Assembly (NCBI GenBank): GCA_018267965.1
Contig: JAFDXK010000002.1
Location: 496,001 to 560,000, forward strand
Direction of reading: 5' to 3'
From: Bacteroidota bacterium
GTDB taxonomy: Bacteria > Bacteroidota > Bacteroidia > Chitinophagales > Chitinophagaceae
DNA length: 64,000 nt
The position numbers were made by a program, and so were the translations under genes. The notes below the pieces were generated by a model. The model saw only the letters and a list, made by a program, of their open reading frames with translations. It did no database searches and was not told the origin of the DNA. This document shows positions 8,586 through 15,815 of the stretch, in pieces (position 1 is the first letter of the stretch; the number at the start of each line of letters is the position of its first letter).

Positions 8586-9143
8586 TTATAAGTGTATGTC
8601 TACATCTGTGGTGTTACCTTTATCATCTTTATGGAATGTAATTCCATAATCACCGGCAGGGCATGTGATATTATAACCATTATAGCCACTAACGCATTTG
8701 GTTCTAATTATAGGATAACCTTGAGGGCGCGGACGGAATTTCCATTGTGGGTTATTGCCTGGTACCAATTGTGATGCAGTTGCGCTATCTAACAAGACTT
8801 CAGAGGAAATATGTATAGAATCACCCGCAAAATCTTTAACATATGTATTATAATAACTGATAGGAATACGAATGAGAGGGGAATCGTTTCCGTTTACAAG
8901 TACTGCTGCAATCGATAACACCGAGCTCCTTACTTTCATGGTACATACACCCGGGCCTGAAATACATCCAGCATCAGGGTTAATACCTAGGATGCCCCTG
9001 TTAAAACTTACAGGAATTGAAGTCACATACTCTGTTACTGTTGTGCTTGCCGGTGAAGGCGTAGTTGTATCTGTTTTTTTACATGCCACAATTGCAAAAC
9101 AGAACATCGTTGCGATTGAAGTAATTAAGACTAGCTTTTTCAT
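8586..9143 (-). CDS. Predicted lipoprotein, unknown function
   Basis: 185 residues with a lipoprotein signal: MKK, a hydrophobic core, and the lipobox IVAC with Cys21, followed by KK and a Thr/Ser/Pro-rich linker typical of Bacteroidota surface or periplasmic lipoproteins. The mature part has four further cysteines, two of them in AGCISGPGVC and one in NITCPAGDYG, so disulfides are likely. No domain was recognised. It lies 91 bp upstream of the 7352-8494 gene on the same strand, but each gene has its own copy of the AGTAxGC motif, suggesting parallel regulation rather than a simple operon. Confidence 0.72.
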   Translation of the reverse strand: MKKLVLITSIATMFCFAIVACKKTDTTTPSPASTTVTEYVTSIPVSFNRGILGINPDAGCISGPGVCTMKVRSSVLSIAAVLVNGNDSPLIRIPISYYNTYVKDFAGDSIHISSEVLLDSATASQLVPGNNPQWKFRPRPQGYPIIRTKCVSGYNGYNITCPAGDYGITFHKDDKGNTTDVDIHL

Positions 9144-9162
9144 TGTATTGATTTTTAAAAGA

Positions 9163-9195
9163 GCCTACTCTTGACAGGATTTTCGGCATACTCCT
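9163..9195 (-). repeat. AGTAxGC / GCCGAAAA motif upstream of the lipoprotein gene
   Basis: GCCTACTC (9163-9170) is followed after six bases by GGATTTTCGGCATACTCCT (9177-9195). The same pair order and near-identical spacing occurs at 8547-8580. It begins 20 bp upstream of the minus-strand start at 9143. Confidence 0.6.
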
Positions 9196-9474
9196 TTTTG
9201 TCTAATGATTGACAATGCAAAACTGGGCAGAAAGGAAAGCTTACAAGAGAGCTAATGAGCTGATAATCATTTGTTCAATGACCTTTTGTAAGTACCGTCA
9301 TTTAACGGTATGGCAGTGCTATATGGCGGTATTTTAAAAGACTAATATCTGAATGTCATTGATTGACAGCAACTAACAAAAAAATAAATAAATAATAAAT
9401 AAAAGGTATATTGACAAGCCTTAAAGGGCAGACTACATTTGAATGAAAATTTTACCCTCTAAAAACTAATAAAA
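9196..9474. promoter_or_regulatory. Intergenic region with promoter TTGACA-17-TACATTTG and a small inverted repeat
   Basis: The spacer before the lipoprotein at 9475 contains TTGACA (9411-9416), 17 bp, then TACATTTG (9434-9441), a near-perfect Bacteroidota promoter giving a leader of about 30 nt. Upstream, TACCGT (9293-9298) and ACGGTA (9305-9310) form an inverted repeat with a six-base centre that may be a regulator site. No gene is seen in the rest. Confidence 0.65.
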
Positions 9475-10245
9475 ATGAAACATGCTTCTAAACTTACACT
9501 ACTATTAGTAGTAACCAATTTATTAACATTGTCAGTTATGTTAAATGGCTGCGACCCTGAGGAAGACCCTGCTAACAATGCAAACAAAACGACTACAACT
9601 GCTAGCAATTGCTATCCGGCAGTTACAGCCACTTCAGGTTTTCAGGGCCTGAATGCTCTACTGGTTTATAGAATGGCAAAAGAATACAGGCTCAGGCAGC
9701 TTAGTGCAATTAATAGTGCTTATTATGCAACTACTAGTGTTGGTGCTACACCTACTGATGGTGATGCACGCTCTGTATGGTTTGATATGGAGACCATAAA
9801 ACGTTTTATATATACCGTTGAAACAACAACATGTAACAGGTGTGGCAATAATAGCAATCCGAGATTAGGTATACGTGTATATTACGGAACATACCCGGAT
9901 ACGACTGATACGATATGGAACACTTCTGCTATGGCAGGGGTAGATCGTTCATTTGCTGGCAAGCATACGGTGATGTTCGTACCAACCTATTTTGACAGTG
10001 CATCTAATGCTAACGTAGATTTTGATCCCCAGTTTGTAACGGGTAATTGTGATTTTACTGCCATTCAAAGTTTTTACGAGACGATGAAAACAGCTACATT
10101 ATCAACAACAGAATTTACTATCTTATCAAGCATGAACGGTATGGCACAAAATCATGGCGATATGATACCTCCTCCATATGGCAAAAATGATATACTGGGA
10201 AAAGGTGCAGGTATAATGTATGCAGCGGATGGTACTGTGCATTAA
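9475..10245 (+). CDS. Predicted lipoprotein, unknown function
   Basis: 256 residues with signal peptide and lipobox-like LNGC near Cys26, followed by an acidic DPEEDP and Asn/Thr-rich linker. The mature domain contains SVWFDMETIKRFIYTVE, a Cys-containing CNRCGN, then LGIRVYYGTYP and HTVMFVPTYFD. These patterns are seen in Bacteroidota proteins of unknown function. It is the first gene of a probable four-gene operon with a membrane protein, a sensor kinase and a response regulator, which suggests a surface or periplasmic input component, but this is inference. Confidence 0.72.
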   Translation: MKHASKLTLLLVVTNLLTLSVMLNGCDPEEDPANNANKTTTTASNCYPAVTATSGFQGLNALLVYRMAKEYRLRQLSAINSAYYATTSVGATPTDGDARSVWFDMETIKRFIYTVETTTCNRCGNNSNPRLGIRVYYGTYPDTTDTIWNTSAMAGVDRSFAGKHTVMFVPTYFDSASNANVDFDPQFVTGNCDFTAIQSFYETMKTATLSTTEFTILSSMNGMAQNHGDMIPPPYGKNDILGKGAGIMYAADGTVH

Positions 10246-10254
10246 TATAATAAG

Positions 10255-10914
10255 GTGATAACATTAGCGAACATATTACGGCTGCTTGAGCTAGTTGCCT
10301 GTATCACAGGTATAGTATTCTTGAAGAAGGTGAAAAAAACAATTTTCGCCTTCTTCCCTTATTATTTGTTGTTCATAGTAATTGCAGAATTCGCTGGAAG
10401 GATATTCAAATATTATGAGATGGGCGAAATGAATAAATTTCTTTATTCCTACGTCGTTATTCCTGTGGAGTTTTTGTTTTTCTTTTGGTTGTTTTATCAA
10501 TCATTCAGGAAAGAGAGATACAAATGGTTGCCAATATTTTGTATGGCTATATATCTGGCATCATGGAGCATTGATATGCTGTTATTAACCAACAAAAAAT
10601 TTTGGTTTTACTCATTCTCCTATACGGTGGGTAATCTGCTGTTGCTGATACTAATATTCAGGTTTTTCATGCAGCTGATTACTACCAATGCTATTTTGCA
10701 TTTCAGGCATAACATGCTATTCTGGATTAGTACTGGGCTATTGGTTTTTTTCCTGGGAACCTTTCCTTACTATGGACTCCTCAATACATTGAATACAAAA
10801 TATACAAGCTTGTGTATAGCGTATGGCTACATTGTATTTACACTCAATTGTTTAATGTATCTTATGTTCACTTTAAGTTTTGTATGGGGCAGACAGAATA
10901 TAAAATCTTCATAA
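10255..10914 (+). CDS. Unknown polytopic membrane protein
   Basis: 219 residues, with GTG as the likely start 9 bp after the preceding stop. About six or seven hydrophobic segments span nearly the full length, with short charged loops such as KKVKKT near residue 24 and FRKERYKW near residue 83. No family recognised. Its last 31 bp overlap the start of the sensor kinase gene in another frame, so translation is probably coupled. It could be a membrane partner or sensory module for the kinase, which itself has only one membrane segment and no input domain. Confidence 0.7.
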   Translation: MITLANILRLLELVACITGIVFLKKVKKTIFAFFPYYLLFIVIAEFAGRIFKYYEMGEMNKFLYSYVVIPVEFLFFFWLFYQSFRKERYKWLPIFCMAIYLASWSIDMLLLTNKKFWFYSFSYTVGNLLLLILIFRFFMQLITTNAILHFRHNMLFWISTGLLVFFLGTFPYYGLLNTLNTKYTSLCIAYGYIVFTLNCLMYLMFTLSFVWGRQNIKSS

Positions 10915-11675
10915 TATTAGCCACGCTTATACTGCTGGTTTTTATTAATGGCATCCTCATATTCGTTATACAATACCGTAAACGCAAGTTGCTGCACGAA
11001 AAAGAAAAAACCATGATGAACGAACAACATACCGAAGAACTGTTGCAAACCAAACTGGAAATACAAACCCAAACCATGCAGGATATTGGCCGCGAGATAC
11101 ATGATAATGTAGGCCAGCGCCTGACGCTGGCAGCTATTTATGCCAACCAGCTTTCGCATAGCAATAATTACCCCGAAATTACTCAGCGTATTACAGAAGT
11201 AGGAAGCATCATTAATGAATCACTCAGCGAACTGCGAAACCTGTCACGACACCTCACAAATGAAAACACACAGGCTACAGAACTAAAAACACTTATTGAA
11301 AGTGAATGTGCACGTATCAATGCCCTCAATATCTGCACCGTCTCATGCCATTTTAATCGCGATAATTTTTCAATGTTCAATACGGTGAAAAATTTCATTC
11401 TGCGTATTATACAAGAGTTTATCCAAAACAGCCTCAAGCATTCAGGTTGTAAACAAATCACTATTGCTTTTACATACACCTATACCGGGCTTGAAGTAAC
11501 CGCTACAGATGATGGTAAAGGTTTTGATACAGGCAATATACAAAGAGAAGGTATCGGGCTGCAGAATATGAAAAAGCGTGCAGAGCTCATCGGTGCAGAA
11601 TTTTCTATCAATTCACAAAAACATAATGGCACACAATTGCATTTGTTTATCCCGTCAAACAAACTAAGTATATAA
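10884..11675 (+). CDS. Sensor histidine kinase, NarL/DegS type
   Basis: 263 residues from the ATG at 10884. One membrane helix lies at about residues 8-29, then a coiled-coil, then the dimerisation domain with phospho-acceptor His73 in GREIHDNVGQRL, and a HATPase domain with EFIQNSLKHSG (N box), DDGKGFD (G1) and GIGLQNMKKRAELIGA (G2). An upstream in-frame ATG at 10812 would add 24 residues inside the membrane protein gene with no plausible role. The kinase lacks its own periplasmic sensor domain, so a partner (the preceding membrane protein or lipoprotein) may provide input. The regulator follows after 3 bp. Confidence 0.9.
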   Translation: MGQTEYKIFIILATLILLVFINGILIFVIQYRKRKLLHEKEKTMMNEQHTEELLQTKLEIQTQTMQDIGREIHDNVGQRLTLAAIYANQLSHSNNYPEITQRITEVGSIINESLSELRNLSRHLTNENTQATELKTLIESECARINALNICTVSCHFNRDNFSMFNTVKNFILRIIQEFIQNSLKHSGCKQITIAFTYTYTGLEVTATDDGKGFDTGNIQREGIGLQNMKKRAELIGAEFSINSQKHNGTQLHLFIPSNKLSI

Positions 11676-11678
11676 AAT

Positions 11679-12320
11679 ATGTCTTACACAGTTGCTCTTG
11701 TTGATGATCATATACTTATAGCCAAGGCCATAGCGGGCATTATCGACAATTTTGCCAAGTACGAAGTGCTGTATGAAGTAGAGAATGGCAAAGCACTCAT
11801 CGAAAAATTCAAACTCCCTAAAAATATACCTGATATTGTATTGTTGGATATAGCTATGCCTGTGATGGACGGTTTTGAAACAGCAAAATGGATAAAGGAA
11901 AATCATCCCGAAGTTTTGGTGCTTGCATTGTCTATGCAGGATGATGAACAATCGCTGATAAAGATGATAAAATCAGGTGCCAAAGGTTATCTGCTTAAAA
12001 ATGTACATCCTACGGAGTTGGAGAAGGCATTAGATACTCTAGTAGCCAAAGGCTTTTATTACCCCGACTGGGTAACCAATAAAATATTCCTCAGTATAGC
12101 CGATGAGCAGCACTCGACAGATATAGTGATGACAGACCGCGAGAAAGAATTTTTACAGCATTGCTGTTCCGAACTTACTTATAAAGAGATAGGCGAAAAG
12201 ATGTTCTGCAGCAACCGCACTGTAGAAGGTTACCGTGATAGCCTGTTTGAAAAGCTAGGCCTTAAAACCCGTGTGGGACTGGTGATGTATGCCATTAAAA
12301 GCGGGTATCATAGTTTGTAA
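11679..12320 (+). CDS. LuxR/NarL-family response regulator
   Basis: 213 residues. The receiver domain has D9-D10, phospho-acceptor D57 in VLLDIAMPVMDG and K107 in YLLKNV. The C-terminal HTH (about residues 148-210) has MTDREKEFLQHCCSELTYKE and CSNRTVEGYRDSLFEKLG. It is the natural partner of the kinase that ends 3 bp upstream. A 12-bp palindrome (ATTTAC plus its complement, 12323-12334) follows the stop codon. Targets are unknown; the lipoprotein promoter at 9411-9441 with its nearby inverted repeat is a reasonable candidate for autoregulation. Confidence 0.92.
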   Translation: MSYTVALVDDHILIAKAIAGIIDNFAKYEVLYEVENGKALIEKFKLPKNIPDIVLLDIAMPVMDGFETAKWIKENHPEVLVLALSMQDDEQSLIKMIKSGAKGYLLKNVHPTELEKALDTLVAKGFYYPDWVTNKIFLSIADEQHSTDIVMTDREKEFLQHCCSELTYKEIGEKMFCSNRTVEGYRDSLFEKLGLKTRVGLVMYAIKSGYHSL

Positions 12321-12422
12321 ATATTTACGTAAATTTGTTATAGTTCTTTGGCAAAATAAACCTCCTCTTAAAACAGGCTGTCCCATAGTTCGGCAGTACA
12401 GTAGCAATTAAGCTTAATAGAT

Positions 12423-12502
12423 AGCCTCGCCGAAAACTCAGTCATTTTTCGGCGGCTCCTTTTCTTTGGTTCATTTGTTTTGGAGAAGCAAAAGAAATGA
12501 AC
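12423..12502. repeat. Double-hairpin element, candidate dispersed repeat
   Basis: Hairpin one: CGCCGAAAA (12428-12436) pairs with TTTTCGGCG (12446-12454). Hairpin two: GTTCATTTGTTTT (12469-12481) pairs, with one mismatch, with AAAAGAAATGAAC (12490-12502). They are separated by 12 bases. Stacked stems of this type are characteristic of mobile or REP-like intergenic elements; only one copy is visible here. Confidence 0.5.
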
Positions 12503-12507
12503 AGAAA

Positions 12508-12692
12508 CGCAACATTTGACAACAACCGAGCAAAGCGAGCTCATAGAGACAATTGAGAAGACAACATTAACGAGATAAAAAGCAACTTTTTTCACCTCTC
12601 ACCTGTAAAATGTTATTGATAATCAATAAGTTGTATTTTCTAAGAGGCAGAAAAGAAATAAACCCTTACAAATCCGCAACATTTGACAACAA
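12508..12692 (+). repeat. 18-base direct repeat pair
   Basis: CGCAACATTTGACAACAA occurs at 12508-12525 and again, identically, at 12675-12692, 149 bases apart. Each copy contains TTTGAC, which resembles a -33 element, so the pair could mark a duplicated promoter or a repeat boundary. Confidence 0.65.
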
Positions 12693-12789
12693 AATGCAAC
12701 AAATCTGCCAGCTATGTTAACTTTGCATCAAAATATTTATTGAAAATCAGTCAATTACAAAGGTGTCCTAAAAAAACATCATGAATTTC

Positions 12790-12820
12790 TTGGCAGGTAA
12801 ATATACCCATCGTACCTTTG
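12790..12820 (+). promoter_or_regulatory. Promoter of the rplM operon (TTGGCA-17-TACCTTTG)
   Basis: TTGGCA (12790-12795), 17 bp, then TACCTTTG (12813-12820) is a textbook Bacteroidota promoter (TTG, 17-23 bp, TAnnTTTG). Transcription should begin near 12824, leaving about 69 nt before the rplM ATG at 12893. Confidence 0.75.
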
Positions 12821-12822
12821 CC

Positions 12823-12892
12823 CTCCCAAAAATTACCGTTTCGTGTGCTGTTGGGTTCAAATGCAGGCGGGACAATACAAAAAGAGTTTTTT
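12823..12892 (+). promoter_or_regulatory. rplM 5' leader with hairpin, possible ribosomal-protein autoregulation site
   Basis: The predicted leader contains CCCAA (12826-12830) able to pair with TTGGG (12851-12855), and CTCCC near 12822 that could alternatively pair with GCGGGA near 12870. L13 leaders with autoregulatory structure are known in several phyla. Whether this is one is inference from position and pairing only. Confidence 0.35.
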
Positions 12893-13357
12893 ATGTCAAC
12901 AGGAATGAGACACCTTAGTTTTAAAACACAGTCGGCTAACGAAAAGATCGTTAAACGTGACTGGTATGTGGTAGATGCTACCAACAAAACATTGGGCCGC
13001 ATGGTTACACGCATCGCTAGCGTATTGCGTGGTAAACACAAAGCTTATTATACACCGCATTTTGATTGTGGTGATTATGTTATCGTAGTAAACAGCGGTA
13101 AAGCTGTTCTTACAGGTAACAAACTGGAGGATAAAGAATACCAAACATTCTCTGGATACCCTGGCGGTCAAAAAATAGCTACTGCTAAGATCATGCAACA
13201 ATCTCGTCCTAATGTGATGATTGAGCGCGCTGTAAAAGGTATGTTGCCTAAAAACCGTATGGGCCGTGCAATGGCAAAGAAATTGTTCGTGTACGAAGGT
13301 GCAGAACATCCGCACAAAGCACAACAGCCTAAGGAGCTGAAAATGGAAACTAAATAA
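12893..13357 (+). CDS. rplM: 50S ribosomal protein L13
   Basis: Large-subunit protein of about 150 residues. Family landmarks are the N-terminal [19 protein letters not shown], the [19 protein letters not shown] core, GGQKIATA, and [29 protein letters not shown] near the C-terminus. The start chosen is the ATG at 12893 (154 residues); an ATG at 12905 giving MRHLSF is also possible. A TTG-initiated frame from 12818 would start inside the promoter and is rejected. It is co-transcribed with rpsI, 31 bp downstream, the standard L13-S9 pair. Confidence 0.96.
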   Translation: MSTGMRHLSFKTQSANEKIVKRDWYVVDATNKTLGRMVTRIASVLRGKHKAYYTPHFDCGDYVIVVNSGKAVLTGNKLEDKEYQTFSGYPGGQKIATAKIMQQSRPNVMIERAVKGMLPKNRMGRAMAKKLFVYEGAEHPHKAQQPKELKMETK

Positions 13358-13388
13358 TCTTACAAAAAAGAAAACCATTCATATATAA

Positions 13389-13778
13389 ATGGAAAAGCAA
13401 AAAAACGCCGTTGGTCGCCGTAAAGAAGCAGTTGCTCGTGTTTATTTGAGCAAAGGCACCGGCAACATCACGGTAAACGACAAAGAGTACAAATCATACT
13501 TTACTATGATGTACTTGCAAAATCAGGTGGAGCTTCCGTTCAAAACATTGGACGCTGCAAGCAGTTTCGACGTGGTAGTAAATGTACAAGGTGGCGGTCC
13601 TAAAGGACAGGCAGAAGCTGTGAAAATGGCTATTGCACGCGCACTGTGCGACGTGAATCCTGAATTCCGTCCTGCTTTGAAGAAAGAAGGTCTGATGACA
13701 CGTGATGCACGCTCTGTAGAACGTAAGAAGTTTGGTAAACGTAAAGCTCGTCGTAGCTTCCAGTTCTCTAAACGTTAA
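13389..13778 (+). CDS. rpsI: 30S ribosomal protein S9
   Basis: Small-subunit protein of 129 residues that reaches the P-site tRNA with its C-terminal tail. Visible signatures: AVGRRKEAVARVYLSKG at the N-terminus, the GGGPKGQAEAVKMAIARALC helix, and the basic end GKRKARRSFQFSKR. Length and start are standard. It lies 31 bp after rplM and 42 bp before rpsB. Confidence 0.97.
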   Translation: MEKQKNAVGRRKEAVARVYLSKGTGNITVNDKEYKSYFTMMYLQNQVELPFKTLDAASSFDVVVNVQGGGPKGQAEAVKMAIARALCDVNPEFRPALKKEGLMTRDARSVERKKFGKRKARRSFQFSKR

Positions 13779-13820
13779 TCGCTGGTACACTTTTTATTTA
13801 ACAGTAAAGAAATTATTACA

Positions 13821-14792
13821 ATGGAAGAAAATAAAAGCCTTCACCAGCAGTTACTAGAAGCTGGTGTACACTTCGGCCACCTGAAGAAAAAGTGGAACCC
13901 AAAGATGTTGCCTTACATCTTTGCCGAAAAAAATGGTATTCATATTATAGACCTCAATAAAACTATTGATGGTTTGCAGGAGTCTGCTGCTGCATTGAAA
14001 TCTATCGCTAAAAGCGGTAAGAAGATCATGTTCGTAGCTACTAAAAAACAAGCTAAAGAAATAGTTGCTGAAGCAGCAGCTAAAGTAAATATGCCGTTCG
14101 TTACAGAACGTTGGTTGGGTGGTATGCTTACCAACTTCCAAACTATCCGTAAGAGCGTTAAGAAAATGCAGAGCATTGAAAAAATGCTGGCTGACGGTAC
14201 TATGGACAGCGTTACTAAAAAAGAACGTTTGACATTGACTCGCAGCAAAGACAAAATGGAAAAAGTATTGGGTGGTATCAGCCAAATGGGCCGTACTCCT
14301 GCTGCTTTGTTTATGGTTGACATCAGCCACGAACACATTGCTCTTGCTGAAGCTAAACGTCTTGGTATCAACACATTTGCAATGGTAGATACGAACAGCG
14401 ACCCTACTAAAGTAGATTTCGCTATTCCTTCTAACGACGATGCTACTAAATCAATAGCTATCGTAGTTAACTATCTTACTGCTGCAATCATGGAAGGTTT
14501 GCAAGAACGTTCTCAGAATAAAGAAGAAGAAGAAACAGAAGAAGTTGCTACAGAACGTATGCGTGGTTTAGACATCGACGAAGAAGGTGGTGAGAAAGGC
14601 GAACGTCGCGGACGTGGTGCTGGTGCAGGCCGTGGTGCAGGTGCCGGTGCAGGTCGTCAAGGCGCTGGCGGTAACCGTGGTGGTGGTTCTCGTCCGGGTG
14701 GTGCAGGTGGCCGTGGCCCTGGTGGTGGCGGTAGCCGTCCAGGTGGTTCTCGTCCGGGTGGTGGTGCTGGTCGTCCTGCAGGTGCTAGGTAA
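13821..14792 (+). CDS. rpsB: 30S ribosomal protein S2 with long Gly/Arg-rich C-terminal extension
   Basis: S2 body of about 230 residues (LLEAGVHFGHLKKKWNPKM, then FVTERWLGGMLTNFQTI, and NTFAMVDTNSDP) joined to a 90-residue tail. The tail starts with an acidic run (NKEEEETEE, about 233-241) and becomes a Gly/Arg/Ala/Pro-rich low-complexity segment (about 257-323) built of short repeats such as GAGAGRG and GGSRPGG. Standard S2 is 225-260 residues, so the protein is unusually long. The tail is in frame, uses repeated ggtggt-type codons and ends at a normal stop. Its role is unknown; RGG-like tails often bind RNA. A strong hairpin follows at 14824-14850. Confidence 0.95.
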   Translation: MEENKSLHQQLLEAGVHFGHLKKKWNPKMLPYIFAEKNGIHIIDLNKTIDGLQESAAALKSIAKSGKKIMFVATKKQAKEIVAEAAAKVNMPFVTERWLGGMLTNFQTIRKSVKKMQSIEKMLADGTMDSVTKKERLTLTRSKDKMEKVLGGISQMGRTPAALFMVDISHEHIALAEAKRLGINTFAMVDTNSDPTKVDFAIPSNDDATKSIAIVVNYLTAAIMEGLQERSQNKEEEETEEVATERMRGLDIDEEGGEKGERRGRGAGAGRGAGAGAGRQGAGGNRGGGSRPGGAGGRGPGGGGSRPGGSRPGGGAGRPAGAR

Positions 14793-14823
14793 TCGTAGCT
14801 ACAACTATAGAAATAACAAATTA

Positions 14824-14850
14824 TTAAAGCCCCGCAGTTTGGGGCTTTAA
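14824..14850 (+). terminator. Hairpin between rpsB and tsf
   Basis: TTAAAGCCCC pairs perfectly with GGGGCTTTAA around a seven-base loop, 32 bp after the rpsB stop. There is no long T-run behind it, so it may act as a partial terminator or processing site that lowers tsf transcription relative to the ribosomal genes. Confidence 0.7.
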
Positions 14851-14902
14851 TGCAAAAAGTGAAATTCGCAAACGATTTTAAAATTTATAAAAGGATATTA
14901 CA

Positions 14903-15745
14903 ATGAGTACAATAACAATATCTGCAGCTGATGTAAATAAACTGCGCCAGCAAACAGGTGCAGGCATGATGGATTGCCGCAAAGCATTGATGGAAAGTGA
15001 AGGTGATTTTGAAAAAGCAATTGACTATCTGCGCGCAAAAGGCCAGAAAGTAGCTGCTAACCGTAGTGACCGCGAAGCTAAAGAAGGTGTAGTTATCGCT
15101 AAAGCTTCTCCTGATAATTCTTATGGTGTTATCCTAAACCTGAGCTCAGAAACAGATTTTGTTTCTAAAAATGCTGAGTTCATTGCTTTTGCTCAAGGAC
15201 TTACTGATATCGCTCTGAACAATAAAGTAGCTTCAATTGATGAGCTGAAAGCAGCTGCTATGGAAGGTGCTACTGTTGGCGATAAATTGTTGGAAATGGT
15301 AGCAAAGATTGGTGAGAAAATCGACATCGTTCGTTTTGAAACTATGACTGCTGCTGCGGTTGTTCCATACATCCATGCAGGTTACCGTATCGGTGTATTG
15401 GTTGGTTTGAACAAAGCTGCTAACGATGCAGTTACCACAGCTGGTAAAGACGTTGCTATGCAAATTGCTGCAATGAACCCATTGGCTGTTGATAGCGATA
15501 GCGTGCCTGCTGAAGTTATCGAACGCGAAAAAGCTATTGCTTTGGAACAAGTTGCTGCTGAAGGTAAAACAGGTGACATGGCTGAAAAAATTGCTATGGG
15601 CAAACTGAACAAATTCTTCAAAGAGAATACATTGTTGCCACAAGCGTTTGTAAAAGATAATGGTAAAACTGTAGCCGATTATCTGAAAAGCGTAGAAGCT
15701 GACCTTACAGTTGCTTCGTTCAAACGTATTGCTGTTGGTGCATAA
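14903..15745 (+). CDS. tsf: Translation elongation factor Ts
   Basis: Guanine-nucleotide exchange factor for EF-Tu, 280 residues. The UBA-like N-terminus ITISAADVNKLRQQTGAGMMDCRKALMES is diagnostic (TGAGMMDCKKAL motif), followed by DYLRAKGQKVAANRSDREAKEG and SSETDFVSKN, the EF-Tu contact motif. The C-terminal half holds the dimerisation-type repeats. rpsB-tsf order is conserved across bacteria. An A-rich leader (aaaaggatattaca) precedes the ATG. Confidence 0.97.
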   Translation: MSTITISAADVNKLRQQTGAGMMDCRKALMESEGDFEKAIDYLRAKGQKVAANRSDREAKEGVVIAKASPDNSYGVILNLSSETDFVSKNAEFIAFAQGLTDIALNNKVASIDELKAAAMEGATVGDKLLEMVAKIGEKIDIVRFETMTAAAVVPYIHAGYRIGVLVGLNKAANDAVTTAGKDVAMQIAAMNPLAVDSDSVPAEVIEREKAIALEQVAAEGKTGDMAEKIAMGKLNKFFKENTLLPQAFVKDNGKTVADYLKSVEADLTVASFKRIAVGA

Positions 15746-15771
15746 TTAACAACCTCCATATTTTATATTAC

Positions 15772-15797
15772 AAGGGTGGCTACTGCCACCCTTATTT
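15772..15797 (+). terminator. Rho-independent terminator after tsf
   Basis: AAGGGTGGC (15772-15780), TACT loop, GCCACCCTT (15785-15793), then ATTTTATTT. A nine-base-pair stem with T-rich tail, 27 bp after the tsf stop. Confidence 0.88.
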
Positions 15798-15803
15798 TAT
15801 TTA

Positions 15804-15811
15804 TATATTTG
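15804..15811 (+). promoter_or_regulatory. -7 element directly before the TPR/HTH regulator
   Basis: TATATTTG (15804-15811) lies only four bases before the GTG start at 15816, so the transcript would be leaderless or nearly so. It directly abuts the tsf terminator. Confidence 0.5.
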
Positions 15812-15815
15812 CCCT

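Larger units (their letters stand above)
12321..12789. other. Repeat-rich gene-free region before the ribosomal protein operon
   Basis: About 470 bp without a convincing gene. It holds two adjacent strong hairpins (12423-12457 and 12469-12502), an 18-base direct repeat (12508-12525 and 12675-12692) and a 17-bp palindrome (12613-12629) shared with 17516-17532. The minus-strand reading frame over the hairpins gives a basic, Cys/Phe-rich peptide that looks like a repeat artefact. A TAACTTTG -7-like element lies at 12718-12725. Confidence 0.6.

Noticed and set aside
9203-9253. 16-codon ATG frame in the spacer before the lipoprotein
   Set aside because: Too short and without hydrophobic or conserved features to support coding.
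12368-12595. 75-residue minus-strand open frame in the repeat region before rplM
   Set aside because: It spans the two hairpins; its basic Cys/Phe-rich sequence fits a repeat artefact rather than a gene.
14587-14850. Val-rich plus-strand frame within the S2 tail
   Set aside because: Off-frame reading of the Gly/Arg repeat codons; no start signal and overlaps the true S2 frame.
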